The position numbers and the translations under genes were made by a program. 64,000 nt of DNA from Segetibacter sp. (GTDB lineage: Bacteria > Bacteroidota > Bacteroidia > Chitinophagales > Chitinophagaceae), in the NCBI GenBank assembly GCA_028288485.1, contig JAQBNO010000161.1, positions 40,288-104,287 of the forward strand, in the 5' to 3' direction. Numbering within the stretch: the stretch's first letter is position 1; the number at the start of each line of letters is the position of its first letter. Below are positions 1 to 9,682 of this stretch, in pieces. A model generated the notes under the pieces. That model was not told the origin of the DNA and made no database searches. It saw only the letters and a program-made list of their open reading frames with translations.

Positions 1-1
1 T

Positions 2-487
2 AATGAAAGTTACCTGGTCGACCATTTGCTTTTAAGGTTTAATGGCCACACTCAAAAAGGATACGATTTTTTTAAGCAAAATGAGGTTCTGAATAATAGT
101 GATATTTGTAAGATGTCACTATTAAGTACTTCCTTACTTTCCAGGGTTGATTTTTCAAACTCCATCCAGGTAAGAGAGAACAATTTTCGATACTTGCACA
201 TGGCATTAAAAAATTCAAACTTGTTAGCGTTAAGTTTGACCGAAAAGACAGTCTCTAATTTTTACCCCTACTTACCTTCTCAATACATTGGAAAAGAAGT
301 GTTTTGGAATAATAAGGTTTTTGTTCCGATTCTATGGGAAGATTGCATAAAAAGGAATATGGCCAGCGACTTTAATTACGAAAGTACTTTATGTAAGAAG
401 TTAATACCCATACCTATTGACCACAGATACGGTTTGGATGATATGCAAACGATCGTGAAAATTATGTCCACATATGGAAGCATCTAA
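2..487 (+). CDS. DegT/DnrJ-type PLP aminotransferase, C-terminal part (cut by window edge)
   Basis: The reading frame is open at the left edge, so only about 161 C-terminal residues are visible and the true start and the PLP lysine lie outside. The tail has the layout of the DegT/DnrJ/EryC1/StrS sugar aminotransferase C-terminus: a VFVPILWED segment followed by IPIPIDHRYGLDDMQTIV just before the stop. Known members transaminate keto-sugars bound to nucleotides. It overlaps the next gene by 14 nt, which suggests translational coupling with the GNAT and the acyl-activation genes downstream. I infer that it makes the amino sugar that these later genes acylate. The family call rests on the C-terminal pattern only. 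Confidence 0.6.
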   Translation, partial: NESYLVDHLLLRFNGHTQKGYDFFKQNEVLNNSDICKMSLLSTSLLSRVDFSNSIQVRENNFRYLHMALKNSNLLALSLTEKTVSNFYPYLPSQYIGKEVFWNNKVFVPILWEDCIKRNMASDFNYESTLCKKLIPIPIDHRYGLDDMQTIVKIMSTYGSI

Positions 488-1019
488 ATTGAAAGTATAT
501 CTAAGAGCCTTTGAAAGCGCTGATCTCACTTTACTGAATGAGTGGCATAACGATGAAGAAATAAACTCATTAACAGGGGGAAGAAAACATTTTGTATCGT
601 CGGAATATGATAAGAAGTGGCTGGAGGATAAAATGCTCAATAATACAAAACAGCTTTATTGGGCTATTTGTGAAACAGCCACCCGGAATATGGTAGGTTA
701 TACAAGTTTAAACGATATCGACTTTGTAAACCGAAAAGCATTCATGGGTGGCTTGGTCATAGGCGATAAAGCAACAAGAAGCAAAGGGTATGCAACTAAA
801 GCTGCTATTTTACTATTGAATTATGGATTTTATGAGTTGGGTTTAAACAAGATTTACGCTACTTGTTTAAGTGAACATAAGACAGTTGTTCTAACTTTTC
901 TGATGTTAGGGTTTAAAAGGGATGGTATACTAAGGCAAGATGTTTTCAAAGGAAACAAGTTTCGCGACGTTATAATGGTTTCGTTATTAAAGGAAGAGTA
1001 TGAAAAGAATAGCTTTTAA
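474..1019 (+). CDS. GNAT-family N-acetyltransferase (RimJ/RimL-like)
   Basis: This 181-residue protein has the RimJ/RimL-type GNAT layout. It opens with VYLRAFESADL, has a middle strand GGLVIGDKATRSKGYATKA that matches the acetyl-CoA pyrophosphate-binding motif A (Q/RxxGxG/A, here RSKGYA), and ends with LGFKRDGILRQDVFKGNKFRDV, typical of RimJ-like enzymes. Its ATG lies inside the end of the aminotransferase gene. Known relatives in glycan loci acylate the amino group of nucleotide-linked amino sugars (PseH and WecD types). Here the neighbouring acyl carrier protein and ligase suggest the acyl group may be something other than acetyl, which is inference. Confidence 0.85.
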   Translation: MEASKLKVYLRAFESADLTLLNEWHNDEEINSLTGGRKHFVSSEYDKKWLEDKMLNNTKQLYWAICETATRNMVGYTSLNDIDFVNRKAFMGGLVIGDKATRSKGYATKAAILLLNYGFYELGLNKIYATCLSEHKTVVLTFLMLGFKRDGILRQDVFKGNKFRDVIMVSLLKEEYEKNSF

Positions 1020-1085
1020 GAAATATATCGGCATCCTAAAATATTTATGCATAAAAAATGCATGTTTATAAAAACTACAGATAAT

Positions 1086-1376
1086 ATGATCACGAAAGAC
1101 GAGATTATTGAAATAATATTTAATAGCATTGATGAGATTAATGAACAAAACAGAAGTTCAATTCCCAAAGAAGCAAGTACTACATTGTTTGGATCACAAA
1201 GCGAATTAGACTCTCTCGGATTGGTTCACCTAATTACATCAATAGAAGAAAAAACGGAAGAAGCTACAGGAAAAAACATTACTATAGCCGATGAAAAAGC
1301 TATGTCTTTAAGCTATAGCCCATTTAAAACTGTTGAAACTTTAGCTAATTACATTAAAACATTAGTTGATGCCTGA
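1086..1376 (+). CDS. acyl carrier protein-like
   Basis: This is a 96-residue acidic helical protein with the phosphopantetheine site LDSLGLVHLI, where Ser43 would carry the 4'-phosphopantetheine arm. The ATG at 1086 (MITKDEII) gives a normal ACP length; an upstream in-frame ATG at 1047 would add an unusual basic, Cys-containing leader. The stop overlaps the start of the following reductase by a few bases. It sits with a FabG-like reductase and an AMP-ligase, so the three probably prepare an acyl or hydroxyacyl thioester for transfer to the amino sugar. That role is inferred from context. Confidence 0.8.
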   Translation: MITKDEIIEIIFNSIDEINEQNRSSIPKEASTTLFGSQSELDSLGLVHLITSIEEKTEEATGKNITIADEKAMSLSYSPFKTVETLANYIKTLVDA

Positions 1377-2082
1377 TCAAACGTCGCATAAACCTGTAAT
1401 GCTCATCACCGGTACCCGTAAGGGAATTGGAAACTACCTTGCCAATTATTATTTAAACAAAGGTTTTATCGTAATAGGCTGTAGCCGTGGTGAATTAGAC
1501 TTGAAAAGTGAGAATTATATACACTACTGTCTCGATGTTGCAGATGAGAATAAAGTAAAAAACATTTTCAGAGATTTAAAAAGAGATTTTGGACGGTTAG
1601 ATGTCTTAATAAATAATGCTGGAATTGCGTCCATGAATCATTCGATGTTAACGCCCTTATCCACCGTAAAAAAAATATTCGATACCAATGTTACCGGAAC
1701 TTTTTTGTTTAGCCGTGAGGCTGCTAAAATAATGAGGAAAAGTACAGGCGGAAGAATAGTTAATCTTACGTCGGTAGCTGTGCCATTAAAATTAGCTGGT
1801 GAAGCAATTTATGCTGCATCGAAAGCAGCAGTAAATAATTTAACCCAAATTCTTGCAGCAGAATTTGCGGATTTTGGTATAACGGTAAACGCTATCGGCG
1901 CAACACCTTTAAGAACAGACCTCATTAAAAATGTACCTGAAGAAAAAATAGCAAAACTTATTTCAAAATTATCAATTAAACGTTTGGGAGAATTTGAGGA
2001 TGTTGTAAACGCTGTAGAATTTTTCATTAAACCGGAAAGTAATTATATTACTGGCCAGATTTTATATTTTGGAGGAGTTTAG
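1369..2082 (+). CDS. short-chain dehydrogenase/reductase, FabG-like
   Basis: This is a classical SDR of 237 residues. The cofactor motif TGTRKGIG is at residues 14-21, NNAG follows in the middle, and the catalytic pair is Tyr148 and Lys152 in YAASK. The C-terminus YITGQILYFGGV is typical of 3-oxoacyl-ACP reductases. The ATG at 1369 overlaps the end of the ACP gene. Known homologues reduce 3-ketoacyl-ACP to 3-hydroxyacyl-ACP with NADPH. In this operon I infer that it produces a hydroxyacyl group for sugar decoration rather than serving bulk fatty-acid synthesis. Confidence 0.85.
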   Translation: MPDQTSHKPVMLITGTRKGIGNYLANYYLNKGFIVIGCSRGELDLKSENYIHYCLDVADENKVKNIFRDLKRDFGRLDVLINNAGIASMNHSMLTPLSTVKKIFDTNVTGTFLFSREAAKIMRKSTGGRIVNLTSVAVPLKLAGEAIYAASKAAVNNLTQILAAEFADFGITVNAIGATPLRTDLIKNVPEEKIAKLISKLSIKRLGEFEDVVNAVEFFIKPESNYITGQILYFGGV

Positions 2083-2340
2083 ATAAGAACGTTTAATATC
2101 ACCTCCACTGTTTCTCTTTCAACCTTGTATAACGGCAGGTCTCCAAATAATATTAAAATTCTCAGCCGGTGCCTTCGCCAATATGAAGCAGTTAATAGGT
2201 TATAGTGACCAACTATTAACTTTTAACGTTACTCCATTAGCTTTTATAACATCTTTGTTCCGAAATCCGTGCTTCCCGATCCGCAGTAAAGATATGTTGA
2301 CCAATTCTTCTAAATCTTCAAAACAACAAGCAAATCTTTA

Positions 2341-3675
2341 ATGAGTTTCCTGTTAGAAAAGTTTGAGGAATACGCTGAACTCCCCGCTATTATATTTCTA
2401 GGGAAGACCTTTAATTATCGTGACCTCCTGGTTAAATATGCGGAGGCAGAAGAATTTATAGGTGATAAAAACATTAAGGAAGGCGAAGTGGTTTCTCTTA
2501 CCAGCGATTTTACTCCTAATACTATTGCCTTAATATTAGCCCTTGTTAACAATAATAATATTATAGTTCCTTTTACGTATTCGTTAAAAGAAACGGAAGA
2601 GATAAAATTTGACATTGCAAAGGTTCAAAAAAGCATTTTTGTAAATGCAGATGATTGCTATACTCTTGAAGAAAAGGGTGGAACCGGGGAGCATGAATTA
2701 TACGCAACGATCAGGGGGAGAAACAATCCGGGTTTAGTATTATTTACATCCGGAACCTCAGGCTTTCCTAAAGGAGCTGTTCACGATTTTTCCAAGTTGT
2801 TAGAGAAATTTAAAACAGTCCGTAGATCAATGCGAACAGTTAATTTTCTCCTATTTGATCACTGGGGCGGCTTGAATACTATGTTTCATACACTTTCAAA
2901 CGGGGGCGCGGTGCTCACGCTAAAAGACAGGCGACCTCAACCGGTATGTGCGTTTATTGAAAAGCATAAAATTGAACTACTTCCGGCATCACCTACTTTT
3001 CTCAATTTGTTATTAATGAGCGAAGAGTACAGGAACTACGATTTAAGTAGTCTTCAAGTTATTTCGTATGGTACTGAACCAATGCCGTCATCGACGTTAG
3101 AAAGGCTTAAAAAAGTCTTTCCCACTGTTAAACTACAGCAAACTTACGGGTTGATAGAGTTGGGCGTTCTACGTTCAAAATCGAAGAGTGACGATTCCCT
3201 CTGGGTAAAAATTGGGGGCGAGGGTTACCAGACAAGGATTATAGATAACCTTCTCGAGATAAAAGCAGAATCTGCAATGTTAGGGTATTTAAATGCGCCT
3301 TCACCTTTTACCCAAGACGGATGGTTTAGGACAAATGACGAGGTTGAAGTTGACGGTGAATACATTAAAATACTGGGTAGGAAATCGGAAATTATAAATG
3401 TTGGAGGAGAGAAGGTATATCCCGCTGAAGTGGAAAGTGTAATACAGGAAATAAACAACGTGGCTGAAGTGACCGTTTATGCTGAAAAAAACCCGATTAT
3501 GGGCAATATTGTTTGTGCAAAAGTGAGGCTTATTGAAGAAGAAGATAAGAAAGCTTTTACAGTAAGATTAAAAAGCTATTGCAATCAAAAACTGGCCTCA
3601 TTTAAAGTGCCTGTAAAAGTGTCAATTGAAAATGAGCAGCAATATAACGAAAGGTTCAAAAAGAAGAGAGTATAA
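2341..3675 (+). CDS. AMP-dependent synthetase/ligase (acyl-activating enzyme)
   Basis: This 444-residue ANL-superfamily enzyme carries the phosphate-binding motif FTSGTSGFPKG at residues 135-145, the QTYGLIELG region, and the hinge GRKSEIINVGGEKVYPAEVE. It should form an acyl-adenylate and load it on a thiol, here probably the neighbouring ACP. It is shorter than typical acyl-CoA synthetases of 500 or more residues, mostly through a compact N-terminal domain. A gap of about 260 bp separates it from the reductase, while its stop overlaps the ATG of the next glycosyltransferase. The acyl substrate cannot be read from the sequence. Confidence 0.85.
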   Translation: MSFLLEKFEEYAELPAIIFLGKTFNYRDLLVKYAEAEEFIGDKNIKEGEVVSLTSDFTPNTIALILALVNNNNIIVPFTYSLKETEEIKFDIAKVQKSIFVNADDCYTLEEKGGTGEHELYATIRGRNNPGLVLFTSGTSGFPKGAVHDFSKLLEKFKTVRRSMRTVNFLLFDHWGGLNTMFHTLSNGGAVLTLKDRRPQPVCAFIEKHKIELLPASPTFLNLLLMSEEYRNYDLSSLQVISYGTEPMPSSTLERLKKVFPTVKLQQTYGLIELGVLRSKSKSDDSLWVKIGGEGYQTRIIDNLLEIKAESAMLGYLNAPSPFTQDGWFRTNDEVEVDGEYIKILGRKSEIINVGGEKVYPAEVESVIQEINNVAEVTVYAEKNPIMGNIVCAKVRLIEEEDKKAFTVRLKSYCNQKLASFKVPVKVSIENEQQYNERFKKKRV

Positions 3676-4682
3676 TGCACCCTTACCATAAAGAAGAAGT
3701 TCCGTTGGTTTCGGTGTGGATGATAACATACAATCACGAAAAGTACATAAGGCAGAGTCTTGAAAGTGTGGTCTCTCAAAAAACCAATTTTAAATTTGAG
3801 GTGATCATTGGTGAGGATTGTTCAACGGATGGGACGTGTGCTATAGTTAAAGAATTTGCGGATAAGTATCCAGATATAATAAAACCTGTTTACCAGGAAA
3901 AAAATGTTGGTGCTATGAGAAATGCATACGAGTTCTGCTATCCGAAATTAAAAGGTAAATATGTAGCATGTATAGAAGGTGATGACTATTGGACTGATAA
4001 GAATAAACTACAAACACAGGTCAACTTTTTAGAAACTCATCCCGATTACAGCATTTGTTTTCATAGTGTGTACGAATTGAAAAATGAGAAAACATCTTTA
4101 TTACAGATAAGCCCCAACGAACAAACGTACTCAATTGAAGATCTGTCAAAAGAGAACCTGATTAATACAGCCTCCGTTTTGTTCAGAAATAATCCGGTTT
4201 CGAAATGGCCAGATTGGTTTATGGGGTCTTATATAGCAGATTATTTTTTACACTTGCTCAATGCAAGATTTGGTAAAATAAAATATTTGCCGACGCCGAT
4301 GTCTGTTTACAGGATACATTCCGCAGGGGTTTACGGGGGTAAAAGCTTTAAATTTAGAGCAGAAAAATTATTGGTATTGTTTAAAGACCTAATTAAAGAA
4401 TTTTCTGATATCGAAGCAGTGAACGAAAATCTACGTTATCAATATGCTTTCAATGCTGCTTCCCTGGCGGAAGTTTCTATAAGAGAAGGGAACCGGGATG
4501 AATATGTAAAATATCTTGGTTCTGCATTTTCTGTATCCGAAAAATTTCTGAATAAGTGGCTACTCGATACATATGATAAAAACCAGGAAGTAACCAGCTC
4601 TCGAGCGCTACGTGCAGGCAAAGTGCTTTTATACCCCTTCCGAAAAATCAAGGGGTTATTAACTCGTAACTTCCTTAGCTAG
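3675..4682 (+). CDS. GT2-family glycosyltransferase
   Basis: This is a 335-residue GT-A fold transferase. The N-terminal strand is VSVWMITYNHEKYIRQSLES, the nucleotide-binding part is GEDCSTDGT at about residues 46-54, and EGDDYW at 101-106 supplies the DxD-like metal site. The C-terminal third is helical and basic, as in enzymes that associate peripherally with the inner membrane. It starts within the stop of the acyl-ligase gene (ATAATG) and precedes a sugar epimerase. Donor and acceptor sugars cannot be assigned. Confidence 0.88.
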   Translation: MHPYHKEEVPLVSVWMITYNHEKYIRQSLESVVSQKTNFKFEVIIGEDCSTDGTCAIVKEFADKYPDIIKPVYQEKNVGAMRNAYEFCYPKLKGKYVACIEGDDYWTDKNKLQTQVNFLETHPDYSICFHSVYELKNEKTSLLQISPNEQTYSIEDLSKENLINTASVLFRNNPVSKWPDWFMGSYIADYFLHLLNARFGKIKYLPTPMSVYRIHSAGVYGGKSFKFRAEKLLVLFKDLIKEFSDIEAVNENLRYQYAFNAASLAEVSIREGNRDEYVKYLGSAFSVSEKFLNKWLLDTYDKNQEVTSSRALRAGKVLLYPFRKIKGLLTRNFLS

Positions 4683-4692
4683 CCATCCAATT

Positions 4693-5604
4693 ATGAAAAA
4701 GGATAAGGTAACATTTATTTTAATTGGAGCAGCGGGTTTTTTGGGATCAGCATTTTCCAATTACCTTTTGCAAAATAAGTATAAAGTATATAAGATTTTA
4801 CGGGGACAGATATCGGGAATAGATTCAGATTTTCATTTAATCGCAGAATTATTGAAAATTGATGATGAAAAACTCATAGTTGTAGATTTTGCTTATACTT
4901 CTGTTCCAAATTCAAGCTCCAAAGATCCTGTAAGAGACTATTCTGAGAATCTGTATAATGTTATTCGTCATCTTGAATTTGTAAAGCAACTACCCAATGC
5001 CACATATATATACATTTCCTCTGGTGGAACAGTTTACGGAAATCCTGGTAAGCACGAACCAATAAAGGAAACTTACACCAACAATCCTCTTTCGCCTTAT
5101 GGTATCACAAAACTTGCTTGCGAAAAGTATGTTCTAATGTATAAGGAAAATTTCGGTCTTGACGTAAAAATTGTTAGGGCGTCAAATATTTATGGGCCGG
5201 GACAAAGACCGTTCAGAGGGCAGGGAATCATAGCTACTGCAATAGCAAAGGCTTTAGTAAATGATACTATCCAGATATTTGGTGATGGATCGCAGGTGAG
5301 AGATTATTTGTATATAGAAGATTTTTGTAGAGTTTTATACGATGTAGTTGAATTTGGTGAAAATGGAACTATCTATAATACAGGTTCAGGAATGGGACAT
5401 ACTATAAAGTCAGTTTTAGAAAATATAGAAAGGGTGTTAGGCAACACGCTTTCGGTTATGTACTTACCCTCACGATCTTTTGATGTGCGCTACAACGTTT
5501 TGGATTCGTCAAAAGTTTCTATATTAAATAATTGGTCGCCCGCTATAACATTAAAGGAAGGGATAAGTACTACGTTAGAATGGATAAGAGATTTAAAGAC
5601 GTAG
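4693..5604 (+). CDS. NAD-dependent sugar epimerase/dehydratase (extended SDR)
   Basis: This 303-residue extended SDR has the Rossmann motif GAAGFLG at residues 12-18, the active-site strand YISSGGTVYG near 107-116, and the pair Tyr136/Lys140 in YGITK. NIYGPGQRP and the late VRDYLYIEDF block are typical of UDP-glucose 4-epimerase-like enzymes acting on nucleotide sugars. The active-site strand lacks the Asp-Glu pair of 4,6-dehydratases, so an epimerase or ketoreductase is more likely. It lies 10 bp after a GT2 gene inside the glycan locus. Confidence 0.82.
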   Translation: MKKDKVTFILIGAAGFLGSAFSNYLLQNKYKVYKILRGQISGIDSDFHLIAELLKIDDEKLIVVDFAYTSVPNSSSKDPVRDYSENLYNVIRHLEFVKQLPNATYIYISSGGTVYGNPGKHEPIKETYTNNPLSPYGITKLACEKYVLMYKENFGLDVKIVRASNIYGPGQRPFRGQGIIATAIAKALVNDTIQIFGDGSQVRDYLYIEDFCRVLYDVVEFGENGTIYNTGSGMGHTIKSVLENIERVLGNTLSVMYLPSRSFDVRYNVLDSSKVSILNNWSPAITLKEGISTTLEWIRDLKT

Positions 5605-5762
5605 GCCATTAAAAACCCGGAAAGGGCCGCAGTCAATCGAGGTACATTTAATGATCCTCTATCCACTTTTTATCAATTGAATTTATATTACTAACTGTTT
5701 TTATACCCAACTTCAGTCTCGAAACTTTATTTACGGTATGAGTAATTTCATCGATTTAATTA

Positions 5763-6761
5763 ATGAAATTATTAAAAAAAGAAAGTGAGTCTTTCCGCAT
5801 GGATAATAATATTAAAGAAAATCCAAACAATATTCATGTTGCATTAGCCTTTGATAACAATTACATTGTTCATATCTATGCTATGATAACCTCTGTTTTT
5901 CATAATAACAGAAACAATAAAATAATATTTCATACGATCGCTACGGGTATTAGCGACAATGAAAAATCTAAACTTAATACCTATGCAAAAGATAATAATG
6001 CTGAAATTATCTTTTATGACATAAGCCAAGCTTTACTAAAAGCAAATATTGAAATTCCTGCTGATTCCTATTTTACCGTTGCAACATTTTATCGTTTGTT
6101 TTTCTCTTCGTTGCTCGATCCTGCAATTAAAAAGCTTTTGTACATCGATCCTGATACAATTGTAATTGGAGACTTGAGAGAGCTTTATAAGACTGATATT
6201 GGAGATTTCCCTATTGCAGCAATCCCCGATCCTTATTTTGAAACACGGGAGGAATTGGGCATAAAAGAAAAAGGTAAGTACTTTAATGCAGGAGTTATGT
6301 TGATCGATTTGAAAAATTGGCGAGAACAAAAGGTTTCAGAAAATGTATTAACGTATGTAAGAATGTATCCGGACAGGGTGCCATATTTAGATCAGGATGG
6401 ATTGAATGCTACTTTAATAAATAGATGGCTGATGCTTGATAATAAATTTAATTTTACAAGTAGCGACGTGAAACTGCAAATTCCTGCAAAAGAATTGATA
6501 AAAAATAAAGTTATTATCCACTATACCTCGTCAAGAAAGCCCTGGAATGCATTAACCAGGAATAAGCTGCGCTACCTATATCATTATTATTTAAAAATGT
6601 CTCCGAAATCTAACGAAAAAAACTACGTTGATTTTGCATGGAACATCAAAAGCATATGGGCATTTATACGTATCAGGATAAAAGAATTTTATTTTGACCA
6701 CAGGATTGATAAAATGTTCCCTGTAAAAAAATGGATTGATTCAAGTGATATCTATTATTGA
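5763..6761 (+). CDS. GT8-family glycosyltransferase (LgtC-like), copy 1
   Basis: This 332-residue protein belongs to the retaining GT8 family. HVALAFDNNYIVHIYAMITS forms the first strand and helix, and LLYIDPDTIVIGDL holds the DxD metal motif (Asp129-Pro-Asp131). FNAGVMLIDLKNW, DQDGLNATL and IIHYTSSRKPW are conserved GT8 blocks. Met13 at 5799 is an alternative start and would match the shorter leader of the paralogue at 12895. The two GT8 proteins align along their whole length and share a distinctive C-terminal tail ending in a DHRIDK motif. Known relatives transfer galactose or glucose from UDP-sugars. Confidence 0.9.
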   Translation: MKLLKKESESFRMDNNIKENPNNIHVALAFDNNYIVHIYAMITSVFHNNRNNKIIFHTIATGISDNEKSKLNTYAKDNNAEIIFYDISQALLKANIEIPADSYFTVATFYRLFFSSLLDPAIKKLLYIDPDTIVIGDLRELYKTDIGDFPIAAIPDPYFETREELGIKEKGKYFNAGVMLIDLKNWREQKVSENVLTYVRMYPDRVPYLDQDGLNATLINRWLMLDNKFNFTSSDVKLQIPAKELIKNKVIIHYTSSRKPWNALTRNKLRYLYHYYLKMSPKSNEKNYVDFAWNIKSIWAFIRIRIKEFYFDHRIDKMFPVKKWIDSSDIYY

Positions 6762-6802
6762 ATCTATTGTACGCGTCTTTTGGATAATTGCTAAAATTCT
6801 TA

Positions 6803-7732
6803 ATGCCACCATTAGTTTCCGTTATAATGCCTGCATATAATGCAGAAAACTTTTTAAGCGACTCTATAAATTCTGTATTAGCCCAAACTTTTAGTAACTG
6901 GGAGTTAATAATCACCGATGACGGTTCTATTGATAATACCAAAGCCGTTATTGAATCTTTTTGTACTAAGGATGTAAGAATAAAATATTTATATCAGGAA
7001 AACGGCGGACAGGGAAAGGCAAGAAACCTGGGGTTGTCAACCAGCAAAGGTAAATATATTGCATTTTTAGATGCGGATGATTTATGGTTGCCGGAGAAAC
7101 TAGAAGTACAAATTAAACAACTGGAAGAAAATAAGGTTGATCTTGTTTTTTCTGATTGTTGGGTGTTCAATAATACCATATCCGATTCTACTCATACATT
7201 AGATGCAGCTAAAGGGATCTTCCAGGGTGATACGGCTTTGGTCTTTTTTTTAGAGAAAAATGGAATACCGACATTAACAGTATTAATTAAAGCGGATGTA
7301 TTAAATACTATAAAAGGTTTCAGTGAAAAACGGAGTATTCAAAATGCCGAGGATTATCATTTATGGTTGCGGTTGCTGATAAATGGATATATTTTTTATG
7401 GTTCTGAATTGATTCTTGCAGGTTATAGAGAGCACTTGCATTCCGCCACTCACACAGATAAATTTGCCATATCAAAAGTGGTTGAAGCGCTAATGGACCT
7501 TAAAGACAAGCATCGCTCCCATGGCCCGGTTATTAATACTTATTTAAAAAGATGGTTTAAGAAGTATCATTATTTGTCAAATAATTGGGACCTGGTAACA
7601 TATAAGGACCTGATAAAAAGAAATTGCAGCTACACTAATAATTCCCGCTACAACTTTATCTTTCAAATGAGTTTACAGGTGTTCGGGCTAAAAGTTACCA
7701 GGAAACTATTGAATAGGATTGTCAACGGATGA
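6803..7732 (+). CDS. GT2-family glycosyltransferase
   Basis: This is a 309-residue GT2 enzyme. It begins PPLVSVIMPAYNAENFLSDS, then TDDGSIDNT, and has the metal site FLDADDLW. AEDYHLWLRLL is the usual acceptor-side block. The ATG at 6803 is preferred over a TTG at 6788 because the family strand starts right after it. It directly follows the first GT8 gene, an arrangement repeated at 12.9-14.9 kb. Substrates cannot be assigned. Confidence 0.88.
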   Translation: MPPLVSVIMPAYNAENFLSDSINSVLAQTFSNWELIITDDGSIDNTKAVIESFCTKDVRIKYLYQENGGQGKARNLGLSTSKGKYIAFLDADDLWLPEKLEVQIKQLEENKVDLVFSDCWVFNNTISDSTHTLDAAKGIFQGDTALVFFLEKNGIPTLTVLIKADVLNTIKGFSEKRSIQNAEDYHLWLRLLINGYIFYGSELILAGYREHLHSATHTDKFAISKVVEALMDLKDKHRSHGPVINTYLKRWFKKYHYLSNNWDLVTYKDLIKRNCSYTNNSRYNFIFQMSLQVFGLKVTRKLLNRIVNG

Positions 7733-7924
7733 AATTATTGTAATATAATCTTGGCCAGTGGCTGAGCGAACAATTGAAAGTTTATTTGTAGCGAGGTATA
7801 CCAATCGCAGAAGGTATAATAGTAAATGAAAAATATATGTTGGTTCTAAATTATAAAAAGGACTTACATAGTTAATTGTAAGAAAAGAAGAGTACCTGAA
7901 AATATTCCAATTGTATATTCCATA

Positions 7925-8779
7925 ATGAATTCTTCAGTTTCTATTATTGTACCATGTTATAACCAGGCTGTGTATTTACCTGATACAATTAAAAGCGTTG
8001 TTACACAAAGCTATACCGACTGGGAATGCATAATTGTAAATGATGGATCGCCTGATGATACCGAAGAAGTTGTAAAAGAGTTACAAAAGCTGGACAAAAG
8101 GATTAAATACATTAAAAAAGAAAATGGTGGTCTATCAAGTGCAAGAAACGCAGGTATCAAAAAAGCTACAGGAGAGTATATCCAATTTTTGGACGCTGAT
8201 GACTTAATTGAAAAGGAAAAAATTTCAGGAGCTGTTTCTGAATATCAGCGATCAGGCGATGATAAATTAATTCTTTACTCAAGTTCAAGGTATTTCGAAC
8301 ACGGCAACAAAGAGGATTTGCTGGTTCTCGGCAGAAATGATTTTATTTCACATGTTGAATTAAAAAAACTAGACTCTTTATCTACTCAAAACACCCTCTT
8401 AAGAAAAAGAAATCTTTGTGTTATTTCTGCCCCGGTTTATCCAAAAAAAATTTTCGATTCGGTAGGTTTGTTTGATGAGAATTTAAAAGCTTTGGAGGAT
8501 TGGGATCTTCATTTGCGCTGTTCGAATAATGGATTTATATTTCATCATCATTACGTTGATGAAGGAAATACTTTAATTCGCCTTCATAATAATAGCATGA
8601 TGAGAAATGAAAATCATATTCGTGATAATTGGGAGCGGTTTAATGCGAAACATCAAATTTTAAATATTCAACAGGAACCGATTAAGAAAATCGCTAAACA
8701 AAAAGAGGTAATTAAAAGCTTAATTCCACCAATATTATTAAGTGTTTATTCGCGATTAAAAACTTACTTTATTTTTTGA
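7925..8779 (+). CDS. GT2-family glycosyltransferase
   Basis: This is a 284-residue GT2 enzyme with VSIIVPCYNQAVYLPDTIKS at the N-terminus, VNDGSPDDTEEV for nucleotide binding, and the metal motif FLDADDLIE. LEDWDLHLRC is the acceptor-side block. Its N-terminal half resembles the GT2 encoded at 13906 (shared WECIIVNDGS and TEEV segments), which supports duplication inside this locus. A spacer of about 190 bp without a recognisable gene precedes it. Confidence 0.88.
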   Translation: MNSSVSIIVPCYNQAVYLPDTIKSVVTQSYTDWECIIVNDGSPDDTEEVVKELQKLDKRIKYIKKENGGLSSARNAGIKKATGEYIQFLDADDLIEKEKISGAVSEYQRSGDDKLILYSSSRYFEHGNKEDLLVLGRNDFISHVELKKLDSLSTQNTLLRKRNLCVISAPVYPKKIFDSVGLFDENLKALEDWDLHLRCSNNGFIFHHHYVDEGNTLIRLHNNSMMRNENHIRDNWERFNAKHQILNIQQEPIKKIAKQKEVIKSLIPPILLSVYSRLKTYFIF

Positions 8780-8944
8780 TTTTCAACGATAGAAGTTCCA
8801 TCTACTTGATAAGAGAAATAAAGTGTCTGGCTGAGCTACTTTAAATTGGCTAAAGCTTATTACAGATGCTTGCCACTAAATAATACTTGCTGTACCTCCA
8901 TAAAATGCTTTGTAAACTACTTGAAAATATGATTTAAATTTTTT

Positions 8945-9682
8945 ATGACAAGAGAATTAGTTATAAGTAAGGAGTTTACAAATATTACCTTGAATATAGA
9001 TCATATTAACAGTTTTTATGCCAGAACAAGTTTATTTGATGCTATAAAACTGAATTTACATAAATTCAACGGTGTTTTGCTGGATGTTGGTTGTGGGATA
9101 ATGCCATATAAGGAAATAATTCTTGAAGCAAAAAAAGTTCGTTCTTATATAGGGTTAGATTTTGAGGAGGTGATTTATCCAGAGTATGAATTAGGCAAAC
9201 CTGATCTTTTTTGGACAGGTGAGACAATACCTCTCGAAGACAATTCGGTTGATACCATCCTGGCTACCGAATATTTTGAACATTGTCCACATCCCGAACG
9301 TATAATGAAAGATATGCTTCGTGTTTTAAGACCGGGCGGAATTCTTTTTTTTACTGTTCCTTTTTTATGGAACCTTCATATAGTGCCGTACGACGAATAC
9401 AGATATACTCCCTTCTCTCTAAAAAGACATCTTTCGAATGCAAACTTCACGAACATAGAGTTGAGCGCATTAGGAGGAACAGATGCAAGTCTGGCCCAAA
9501 TGATGGGGATCTGGTTAAAAGAAAGCACGATGGGTTATAAATATAAGAAGCTGTTATCAATGCTGTTTATACCCATTATGAAGAGATTGATAAAGAGGGA
9601 CACTAAAGTCAATAAGGAGGATCTTTTTCGCGATGGCGTAATGATCACCGGTATTTCAGGGACTGCTTATAAAAGTGTCTAA
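8945..9682 (+). CDS. class I SAM-dependent methyltransferase
   Basis: This 245-residue protein has the SAM-binding motif VLLDVGCGIMPY at about residues 44-55, the acidic post-II region SVDTILATEYFEHC, and the LRPGGILFFTVPF strand typical of Methyltransf_11 enzymes. Since it is surrounded by glycosyltransferases, a sugar O-methyltransferase or modifying enzyme of the polysaccharide is likely. The methylated position is unknown. It is one of four methyltransferases in the locus. Confidence 0.82.
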   Translation: MTRELVISKEFTNITLNIDHINSFYARTSLFDAIKLNLHKFNGVLLDVGCGIMPYKEIILEAKKVRSYIGLDFEEVIYPEYELGKPDLFWTGETIPLEDNSVDTILATEYFEHCPHPERIMKDMLRVLRPGGILFFTVPFLWNLHIVPYDEYRYTPFSLKRHLSNANFTNIELSALGGTDASLAQMMGIWLKESTMGYKYKKLLSMLFIPIMKRLIKRDTKVNKEDLFRDGVMITGISGTAYKSV

